Shown here: positions 1 to 5,127 of the stretch, in pieces
Position numbering within the stretch: position 1 is the stretch's first letter
How the letters are laid out: every line of letters starts with the position of its first letter
Origin: Flavobacteriales bacterium UBA7443
GTDB taxonomy: Bacteria; Bacteroidota; Bacteroidia; Flavobacteriales_D; Sanyastnellaceae
Assembly (NCBI GenBank): GCA_002477505.1
Contig: DLQB01000134.1
Coordinates: 1 to 5,127, forward strand
Reading direction: 5' to 3'
DNA length: 5,127 bases
Notes under the pieces: generated by a model
What the model was told of the DNA's origin: nothing
Database searches by the model: none
What the model saw: the letters and a program-made list of their open reading frames with translations, nothing else
Program-made: the position numbers and the translations under genes

Positions 1-153
1 TGGTCGCATTCATGGGAAGGGGCGACGTTTCCCGAAGATCGACTGTTGGACGCAGCACACGTGGCAGAAGCAATGTTTGCGGCTTGGCAACTCCCGCACG
101 AGGCCGTGATGGAAGAGCTCGTGATTCGGCCTTTTGAAGGCGACATCGAGTAA
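1..153 (+). CDS. Short-chain dehydrogenase/reductase, C-terminal 50 residues only (5' end outside window)
   Basis: Frame 1 is open from the first base to the TAA at 151-153 and encodes 50 residues. The segment contains a helix like DAAHVAEAMFAAWQLP followed by VMEELVIRPFEGDIE. This matches the usual end of NAD(P)-dependent classical SDR proteins of the YdfG/serine-dehydrogenase-like kind, where a 'P-E-D-V-A-x-A-V' helix is followed by a strand reading 'x-E-E-L-x-I-R-P' and a short tail. The Rossmann nucleotide-binding motif (TGxxxGIG) and the YxxxK catalytic pair would lie upstream, so cofactor and substrate cannot be judged here. The protein would be cytoplasmic. It ends 105 bases before the dnaE start, with inverted repeats in between, so it is probably transcribed separately. 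The family call rests only on the C-terminal signature; the reading frame itself is convincing. Confidence 0.75.
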   Translation, partial: WSHSWEGATFPEDRLLDAAHVAEAMFAAWQLPHEAVMEELVIRPFEGDIE

Positions 154-187
154 GGAAATCTACCGGCCCGGCGGTGTGCATTTCCTT
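152..187 (+). terminator. Inverted repeat overlapping the SDR stop codon, candidate terminator
   Basis: AAGGAAAT (152-159) and ATTTCCTT (180-187) are perfect 8-bp reverse complements. Inside them ACCG (162-165) can pair with CGGT (172-175) around a 6-base loop, with a small internal loop between the two stems. The structure begins within the TAA stop of the SDR gene, which is where a transcript end is expected. It has no run of T after the right arm, so it is not a textbook intrinsic terminator; the T-rich right arm is the only U-rich part. It could instead be an mRNA-stabilising 3' end or chance. Confidence 0.3.
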
Positions 188-209
188 GGGTATAACGCGT
201 GAATAACTG

Positions 210-227
210 AAGGCTGGAAAAAGCCTT
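210..227 (+). repeat. Small inverted repeat in the dnaE upstream region
   Basis: AAGGCT (210-215) and AGCCTT (222-227) are perfect 6-bp reverse complements around the loop GGAAAA. It lies 31 bases before the dnaE ATG. No T-run follows it, so it is a poor terminator. It may be a leader hairpin, part of a protein-binding site, or chance; a 6-bp repeat is weak evidence by itself. Confidence 0.2.
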
Positions 228-254
228 GAAAGCCAAACGCAGCGTGTAGTTTCG
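226..254 (+). promoter_or_regulatory. Weak Bacteroidota-type promoter candidate for dnaE
   Basis: TTG at 226-228 and TAGTTTCG at 247-254 resemble the Bacteroidota -33 (TTG) and -7 (TAnnTTTG) boxes with 18 bases between them; the -7 box has one mismatch (C in place of the last T). If used, transcription would begin at or within a few bases of the start codon at 259, giving a nearly leaderless message. This is possible but uncommon, so the call is tentative. No better match was seen by eye between the SDR stop and the dnaE start. Confidence 0.15.
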
Positions 255-258
255 GGTG

Positions 259-3200
259 ATGTTTTTAATCTATGACACGGAGACTACAGGACTGCCACGT
301 GATTGGAAGGCCCCGCTTACAGACAGCGACAATTGGCCACGATTGGTTCAGTTGGCATGGCAACTTCATGCCGCTGATGGAAGCTTAATTGCACGCGGCA
401 ATCGCATCATTCGGCCCGATGGCTTTACCATTCCCTTCACCTCAGCGAAAATTCACGGGATCACGACCGCGCGCGCAGAGGCTGATGGCATACCGTTGGC
501 AGAAGCGTTGGCTGAATTTGATGCGGATCTCGCCCGTGCGTCCTATGTCATGGGGCACAACATTGAGTTTGATGTGAACATCGTTGGAGCGGAATACCAT
601 CGCCTCCAGCAACCCATGGAGAAGCTGACGGACAAGCCGGTCATTGACTCCAAAAATGAGGCCACGGACTATTGCGCGATTCCCGGTGGACGAGGAGGCC
701 AGTACAAGTGGCCGACATTGACCGAACTCCACCAGAAGCTTTTTGGGGAGGGGTTTGGGGAAGCACACGATGCCGCGTACGATGTGGATGCCACCGCCAA
801 ATGCTTCTTCGAATTGTGCCGCCTGCGGGTGATTCAACGACCGGAATTGAGTGACCCGGATGGCATTCAGTACGAAGCGCCAAAATTGGAAGCCGCCAAC
901 TTCGCGGCGGCCAAGGCAGCGAAAAAGCAAACAAAGAAACCACCAAGCGGTGTGGAACCTGGGGCGGCTGTATCTGACGCGGTTTCGGTGGTTCACCTCC
1001 ATACGCACTCCAAATTCAGTATTCTCCAGGCGGTGAGCAGTGTGGCAGAGATGACCAAGCAGGCGGCTGATTTTGGCATGAATGCGTTGGCGATATCCGA
1101 TCATGGAAACATGATGGGAGCGTTTCAATTTGTGCGCGAAGCCAACAAGAATGGCATCAAAGCCATTGTCGGTGCCGAATTGAATGTCTGCCGAGAGCAC
1201 GAAAACCGCAGTGTCAAAGACGATGGATACCCCACCGTGCTACTGGCCAAAAACAAAGCAGGTTACCACGAACTGACCAAGCTCAGCTCCAAGGCCTATA
1301 CGGACGGTTTCTATTATGTTCCCCGAATCGACAAGCAATTGATTGAGGAGTACTCCGAGAATATCATCGCTACTACGGGCGGGTTGTTTGGAGAAGTGCC
1401 ATCGTTGATCCTCAATGTTGGCGAGCAGCAAGCGGAAGAAGCCTTCGTTTGGTGGAAGGATACTTTGGGGGATAATTTTTATGCTGAAATCAACCGGCAC
1501 GGACTTGAGGAAGAGGATGTGGTGAATGAAGTGTTGTTGCGTTTTTGTGCGAAGCACGGAGTGAAATACATCGCCGCAAACAATTGTTACTACGCCGAGA
1601 AGAAACAAGCAGATGCCCATGACATCTTGCTGTGCGTCAAGGATGCTCAAAACGTGAGCAAGCCCAAACGCTACATCGGCAAGCGCGGTCGGGAATTTCG
1701 ATTCGGTATGCCGAACGAAGAATGGTACCTCAAGTCACCGGCAGAGATGCGGAAGTTATTTGCGGATCTTCCTGAAGGCCTCACCAATGCCCAGGCCATT
1801 GCGGATAGCTGTGAATCCTATGTATTGGAGCGCGACGTCCTTTTGCCGGCGTTTGAAATTCCGGCGGAATTCGTTCATGAAGAAGATGCAACGGACGGTG
1901 GCAAAAGAGGAGAAAACGCCTATTTGCGCCACCTGACCTACAAGGGCGCGGAGAAGCGCTATCCTGAAATCACCGATGAAATCCGGCAGCGGTTGGATTT
2001 TGAGTTGGAGACCATTGAGCGCACGGGGTATCCGGGCTACTTTTTGATTGTGCAGGATTTCACCGGGGCCGCTCGTGAAATGGGAGTGAGTGTTGGGCCA
2101 GGGCGTGGGTCCGCTGCGGGATCCGCTGTCGCCTATTGCGTTGGCATCACCAATGTTGATCCCATTGCCTACGATTTGCTATTTGAGCGTTTTCTCAATC
2201 CGGACCGGGTGAGCTTGCCCGATATTGACATTGACTTCGATGACGAGGGGCGAGGAAAAGTGATTGATTATGTGATTGACAAATACGGGGCCAACCAAGT
2301 CGCCCAGATCATCACCTACGGTTCCATGGCAGCAAAGAGCTCCATTCGAGACACTGCACGCGTGATGGAATTGCCATTGGCGGAAGCCGATCGCATTGCG
2401 AAGCTCATGCCGGACATCAGCCTCAAGAAACTCTTTTCGCTTGACGATAAGACGCTCAAGGAAAAACTCCGGGGTGCCGAGGGGTTGCAGCAGGTCAACA
2501 TGATCAAGGATTTGGCCAAAAAGCCGAGTCTGGAAGGACAAACCTTGCGAACGGCTCAGGTCCTCGAGGGGAGTTTGCGCAACACAGGCATTCATGCGTG
2601 TGGCGTCATCATCACGCCGTCGGACATTACCGACTACGTCCCCGTGGCTGTCGCCAAAGACAGCGACATGGCGTGCACACAGTTCGACAACGCGGTTGCA
2701 GAAGACGCTGGACTGCTCAAAATGGACTTCTTGGGGCTCAAGACGTTGACCATCATCAAAGATGCAGTGCGCAACGTCAAGGACCGCCATGGATTGGACT
2801 TGGATCCGGATGCTTTCCCATTGGACGACGAAAAAACATACGAGTTGTTTCAACGGGGCGAAACGATTGGAATTTTCCAATACGAGTCCGCGGGCATGCA
2901 GAAATACTTGAAGGAATTGAAGCCGACGGTTTTTGGCGACCTCATCGCCATGAACGCCTTGTACCGACCTGGGCCACTCGAGTACATTCCATCCTTTATC
3001 CGACGGAAGCACGGCACTGAAGAGATTTCCTATGACGTAGACGCGTGCAAAGAATACTTGGAGGAGACCTATGGCATCACGGTTTACCAGGAGCAGGTGA
3101 TGTTGCTTTCTCAAAAACTGGCGGGATTCACCAAGGGAGAGGCAGACACACTTCGAAAAGCGATGGGAAAGAAAAAAGCGGACCTCATCGCAAAGATGAA

Positions 3201-4557
3201 ACCGCAATTTCTCGCCCAGGGCGAAGAGCGTGGGCATGATCCCACGCGACTTGAAAAAATTTGGAAAGACTGGGAGGCATTCGCGGCGTACGCGTTCAAT
3301 AAATCGCATTCGACGTGCTATGCATGGGTAGCCTACCAAACGGCCTACCTCAAGGCGAACTTTCCCGCGGAATACATGGCTGCTGTCCTTTCCAACAACA
3401 TGAGCGACATCAAGCAAGTGACGTTGTTCATGGAAGAGTCGCGTCACCGCGGCATCCCTGTATTGGGGCCGGATGTGAATGAATCCCTTTTCAAATTCCG
3501 CGTCAACGCAGCCGGTGCCATTCGATTTGGTTTGGGGGCGATGAGGGGCGTGGGAGAAGGAGCGGTGGAAGCCATCGTTGCCGGGCGTGAGGACGGTGCA
3601 GGGACGTACAAGGGCTTGTTTGATTTTGCGCGCAGGGTTTCACCCAAAGACGTGAACAAGCGTGTTTTCGAAGCATTGGCCTTGGGCGGTGGATTTGATA
3701 GCTTTGAAGGACTGCATCGGGCGCAATACTTTGCATTGGATGAGAAGGGGCGGACGCTCATCGAGCTGGCCGCTCGGTACGGTGCAGGTCACCAAGAAGA
3801 CGAAAACAGTTCGCAAGCATCCCTCTTTGGAGGAATGGAAGAAATGGAAATGCCGGAACCCACCATTCCCGTGTGCGACCCCTGGGATCAGATGGACTTG
3901 TTGTCTCGGGAACGCGAAATCATTGGCGTCTACATTTCCGGACACCCATTGGATAAATTCCGATTCGAGATCAGGCACCTCTGCAGCCCGAAGGACGGAT
4001 TGGAGGTGCTCGATGATGCGCTCAAATGGCGCGGACGCGAACTTCGGTTTGCAGGCCGTGTCGTGGAATGCCAGCACCGAATCTCCAAGGCGGGCAAGCC
4101 ATTTGGCAGCGTTACCATTGAAGATTATCGGGGAAGTCAGCGGTTTATGCTGTTCGGCGAAGATTACCTCAAGTTCAAAGATTACCTCGTCGAAGGGTGG
4201 TTCTTGTTTGTCAAGGGTTCGGTGGAACAGCGCCGTTTCCGTGATGATCCCAACGATGTGGAGTTCAAGGTCCGTCACATCGAGCTGCTCGCGGATGTTC
4301 GGGAGAAATTCATTGCGCGGCTTCGCCTTCAAATTGACATCGCGGTGCTCGATGAGCACCGATTGGATCACCTCGGCCAGTTGGTGGAAGAACACCCCGG
4401 CCAGGTCGGACTCACCCTTGAGATGCATGATGCAGGCTCGGCAGTTGAAATGCCAAGCCGGAGCAGAAAGGTGGAATTGAGTGATGGATTTGTGGAAGCC
4501 TTAGAAGAATTGGTTGTTCAGGGCGGTGTCAAATACCGGTTGGAGATGGCCAAGTGA
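259..4557 (+). CDS. dnaE: DNA polymerase III alpha subunit (DnaE) with fused N-terminal DEDDh 3'-5' proofreading exonuclease
   Basis: This is the replicative DNA polymerase catalytic subunit, 1432 residues counted from the ATG at 259. Residues 1-195 are a DEDDh exonuclease: D6-T-E8 (ExoI), H100-N-x-x-F-D105 (ExoII) and H170-D-A-A-Y-D175 (ExoIII) are all intact. A Lys/Ala/Pro-rich linker (about 205-240) leads to a PHP domain (about 244-520) that keeps H248, H250, H282 and E307 but lacks several usual metal ligands. The polymerase core has G613-P-G-R-G-S618, the palm aspartates D657 and D659 in PDIDIDFD, the third aspartate D823 in KMDFLGL, R903-P-G-P, and N1014-K-S-H in the fingers. A helix-hairpin-helix (about 1090-1145), clamp motif Q1186-ASLF, OB fold (about 1259-1343) and C-terminal domain follow. 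E. coli DnaE is about 1160 residues; the extra length is mostly the exonuclease. PolC is excluded because there the exonuclease is inserted inside PHP. A GTG at 256 directly precedes the ATG; the ATG is preferred because related Bacteroidota proteins begin M-x-L-I-x-D-T-E-T-T-G. No clear Shine-Dalgarno sequence is present, as is usual in this phylum. Confidence 0.97.
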   Translation: MFLIYDTETTGLPRDWKAPLTDSDNWPRLVQLAWQLHAADGSLIARGNRIIRPDGFTIPFTSAKIHGITTARAEADGIPLAEALAEFDADLARASYVMGHNIEFDVNIVGAEYHRLQQPMEKLTDKPVIDSKNEATDYCAIPGGRGGQYKWPTLTELHQKLFGEGFGEAHDAAYDVDATAKCFFELCRLRVIQRPELSDPDGIQYEAPKLEAANFAAAKAAKKQTKKPPSGVEPGAAVSDAVSVVHLHTHSKFSILQAVSSVAEMTKQAADFGMNALAISDHGNMMGAFQFVREANKNGIKAIVGAELNVCREHENRSVKDDGYPTVLLAKNKAGYHELTKLSSKAYTDGFYYVPRIDKQLIEEYSENIIATTGGLFGEVPSLILNVGEQQAEEAFVWWKDTLGDNFYAEINRHGLEEEDVVNEVLLRFCAKHGVKYIAANNCYYAEKKQADAHDILLCVKDAQNVSKPKRYIGKRGREFRFGMPNEEWYLKSPAEMRKLFADLPEGLTNAQAIADSCESYVLERDVLLPAFEIPAEFVHEEDATDGGKRGENAYLRHLTYKGAEKRYPEITDEIRQRLDFELETIERTGYPGYFLIVQDFTGAAREMGVSVGPGRGSAAGSAVAYCVGITNVDPIAYDLLFERFLNPDRVSLPDIDIDFDDEGRGKVIDYVIDKYGANQVAQIITYGSMAAKSSIRDTARVMELPLAEADRIAKLMPDISLKKLFSLDDKTLKEKLRGAEGLQQVNMIKDLAKKPSLEGQTLRTAQVLEGSLRNTGIHACGVIITPSDITDYVPVAVAKDSDMACTQFDNAVAEDAGLLKMDFLGLKTLTIIKDAVRNVKDRHGLDLDPDAFPLDDEKTYELFQRGETIGIFQYESAGMQKYLKELKPTVFGDLIAMNALYRPGPLEYIPSFIRRKHGTEEISYDVDACKEYLEETYGITVYQEQVMLLSQKLAGFTKGEADTLRKAMGKKKADLIAKMKPQFLAQGEERGHDPTRLEKIWKDWEAFAAYAFNKSHSTCYAWVAYQTAYLKANFPAEYMAAVLSNNMSDIKQVTLFMEESRHRGIPVLGPDVNESLFKFRVNAAGAIRFGLGAMRGVGEGAVEAIVAGREDGAGTYKGLFDFARRVSPKDVNKRVFEALALGGGFDSFEGLHRAQYFALDEKGRTLIELAARYGAGHQEDENSSQASLFGGMEEMEMPEPTIPVCDPWDQMDLLSREREIIGVYISGHPLDKFRFEIRHLCSPKDGLEVLDDALKWRGRELRFAGRVVECQHRISKAGKPFGSVTIEDYRGSQRFMLFGEDYLKFKDYLVEGWFLFVKGSVEQRRFRDDPNDVEFKVRHIELLADVREKFIARLRLQIDIAVLDEHRLDHLGQLVEEHPGQVGLTLEMHDAGSAVEMPSRSRKVELSDGFVEALEELVVQGGVKYRLEMAK

Positions 4558-4569
4558 TGCCTTGGAACG

Positions 4570-4596
4570 AAGCGACGGACTCAACAGCGCTCGCTT
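4570..4596 (+). terminator. Weak inverted repeat after dnaE
   Basis: AAGCGA (4570-4575) and TCGCTT (4591-4596) are perfect 6-bp reverse complements with a 15-base loop, beginning 13 bases after the dnaE stop. No T-run follows, and the loop is long, so it does not meet the usual criteria of an intrinsic terminator. It is listed because it is the best stem close to the 3' end of dnaE; I see no stronger terminator in the gap. Confidence 0.15.
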
Positions 4597-4735
4597 GCAT
4601 CTCCGAATGATCCCGCAATACGGTGCCAGGGATTAAAGGGTTGGATTGTCACTTTTAAACCAAAGTTTGCAAAAAAGGTGGAAAAAAGAGGCTTCTGAAG
4701 GGCATGGTCAAGGTGAAAGCGATGGATTGCGCATT

Positions 4736-4743
4736 TACCTTTG
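4736..4743 (+). promoter_or_regulatory. Bacteroidota -7 box (TAnnTTTG), probable trxA promoter
   Basis: TACCTTTG matches the Bacteroidota primary-sigma -7 consensus TAnnTTTG at every fixed position. It would place the transcription start near 4748-4750, giving a leader of about 45 bases to the trxA ATG. A clear -33 TTG at the expected distance is not seen. A second candidate further upstream, TTG (4641-4643), 18 bases, then AAAGTTTG (4662-4669), has a better -33 but one mismatch in its -7 box. Either would let trxA be expressed independently of dnaE, which fits the 235-base gap. Confidence 0.4.
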
Positions 4744-4757
4744 GGGGACAAATCACA

Positions 4758-4773
4758 GCGCGGCATTTCGCGC
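4758..4773 (+). repeat. GC hairpin in the predicted trxA leader
   Basis: GCGCG (4758-4762) and CGCGC (4769-4773) form a 5-bp all-GC stem with a 6-base loop, 19 bases before the trxA ATG. It falls a few bases inside the transcript if the -7 box at 4736-4743 is used. The stretch between it and the start codon is A/T-rich (TTCAAAAACGATTGAATT), which would leave the start unpaired, as is common in Bacteroidota genes that lack a Shine-Dalgarno site. It could stabilise the message or be chance. Confidence 0.2.
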
Positions 4774-4792
4774 GTTCAAAAACGATTGAATT

Positions 4793-5110
4793 ATGGCTGT
4801 AGAATTTACCAATGAGAACTTCGATGACTTGGCTTTGAAAAGCGATAAGCCTGTTATTGTTGATTTCTGGGCCGAATGGTGTGGACCTTGCCGAATGGTA
4901 GGCCCCGTCATTGAGGAGCTTGCCAATGATTACAACGGCAAAGCTGTTGTGGGCAAGGTCAATGTAGACCAACATGGAGACATCAGTATGAAATATGGCG
5001 TTCGCAACATTCCCACCATCCTCTTTTTGAAAGGGGGAGAAGTGGTCGATAAGAGCGTAGGTGCCGTTCCAAAAAACGTGCTCGTTGAAAAGCTTGAGGC
5101 GTTGATGTAG
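4793..5110 (+). CDS. trxA: Thioredoxin
   Basis: A complete 105-residue thioredoxin, the usual size of the small cytoplasmic TrxA family. It reduces disulfides in client proteins (typically ribonucleotide reductase, methionine sulfoxide reductase and peroxiredoxins) and is itself recharged by thioredoxin reductase with NADPH. The active site W29-C30-G31-P32-C33 is intact. The buried aspartate (D24 in VDFWAEW, equivalent to E. coli D26) and the cis-proline (P74 in NIPTILFLKGG, equivalent to P76) are present, as is the glycine pair G81-G82 in the last strand region. There is no signal peptide or membrane segment, so this is not a membrane-anchored or periplasmic TlpA/ResA-like protein. The ATG at 4793 follows an A/T-rich stretch without a Shine-Dalgarno sequence. 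The gene follows dnaE in the same direction after 235 bases; this neighbourhood recurs in Bacteroidota as far as I recall, and a separate promoter is likely. Only 17 bases follow the TAG stop. Confidence 0.97.
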   Translation: MAVEFTNENFDDLALKSDKPVIVDFWAEWCGPCRMVGPVIEELANDYNGKAVVGKVNVDQHGDISMKYGVRNIPTILFLKGGEVVDKSVGAVPKNVLVEKLEALM

Positions 5111-5127
5111 GCCTCTGGGATTGTTCC

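Noticed and set aside
256..258. GTG at 256 as the dnaE start
   Set aside because: It adds only one residue before the ATG at 259, and related proteins start at the equivalent of the ATG (M-x-L-I-x-D-T-E). It cannot be excluded.
442..1200. A 252-codon minus-strand open frame opposite the exonuclease and PHP domains
   Set aside because: The + strand has intact DEDDh motifs and the HLHTHS motif across the same bases; the antisense product shows no motif.
2179..3447. A 422-codon open frame on the minus strand, entirely inside dnaE
   Set aside because: It lies antisense to the catalytic core of DnaE, whose conserved motifs fix the + strand reading. The antisense translation is rich in His, Arg, Val and Phe with no recognisable domain, as expected of a shadow frame.
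3640..4480. Long overlapping open frames on both strands in the 3' part of dnaE (262 codons minus, 272 codons plus in another frame)
   Set aside because: Both fall in the clamp-binding, OB and C-terminal regions of DnaE and show no family motifs; the plus-strand alternative is rich in Trp, Arg and Ser, typical of out-of-frame reading.
259..4557. PolC-type polymerase because an exonuclease is present
   Set aside because: PolC carries the exonuclease within the PHP domain and an OB domain at the N terminus; here the exonuclease precedes PHP and the OB fold is near the C terminus, so the protein is a DnaE.
4581..4975. Minus-strand open frames of 61 and 106 codons in the dnaE-trxA gap
   Set aside because: The longer one runs into trxA on the opposite strand and the shorter one overlaps it in another frame; neither shows a recognisable motif, and the gap has better explanation as promoter and leader.
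1..5127. A novel defence system, mobile element, CRISPR array, or tRNA/rRNA gene
   Set aside because: No direct-repeat array, transposase, integrase, tRNA-like cloverleaf or rRNA segment was seen by eye; the three genes are ordinary chromosomal housekeeping genes.

Overview
This 5.1-kb window looks like a piece of a Bacteroidota chromosome, most likely a Flavobacteriales-like lineage with fairly balanced base composition. The main reasons are a replicative DNA polymerase III alpha subunit with a proofreading exonuclease fused to its N terminus, the adjacent dnaE-trxA order, the absence of clear Shine-Dalgarno sequences before the two complete genes, and a perfect match to the Bacteroidota -7 promoter box (TAnnTTTG) before trxA. 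The taxonomic call is inference from family knowledge, not from a search.

Layout, all on the + strand: (1) positions 1-153 are the last 50 codons of a short-chain dehydrogenase/reductase whose body lies upstream of the window. (2) Positions 154-258 are a short intergenic stretch with two inverted repeats, one overlapping the SDR stop codon (terminator candidate) and one in the leader region of the next gene. (3) Positions 259-4557 encode a 1432-residue DnaE with a DEDDh 3'-5' exonuclease domain, basic linker, degenerate PHP domain, polymerase core, helix-hairpin-helix, beta-clamp-binding motif, OB fold and C-terminal domain. (4) Positions 4558-4792 are a 235-bp intergenic gap with a weak inverted repeat, a good promoter candidate and a small GC hairpin just before the next start. 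(5) Positions 4793-5110 encode a complete thioredoxin with an intact WCGPC active site. The last 17 bases hold nothing recognisable.

Functionally, the window is housekeeping. The polymerase carries synthesis and probably proofreading on one chain, with the clamp tether after the fingers. Thioredoxin supplies reducing power to cytoplasmic proteins, possibly including ribonucleotide reductase, which would link it loosely to DNA synthesis. I see no mobile element, CRISPR array, RNA gene, defence system or other accessory cargo, and no evidence of a previously undescribed system. The points most worth a second look are the exonuclease fusion together with the loss of most PHP metal ligands, and the small regulatory elements in the two gaps.
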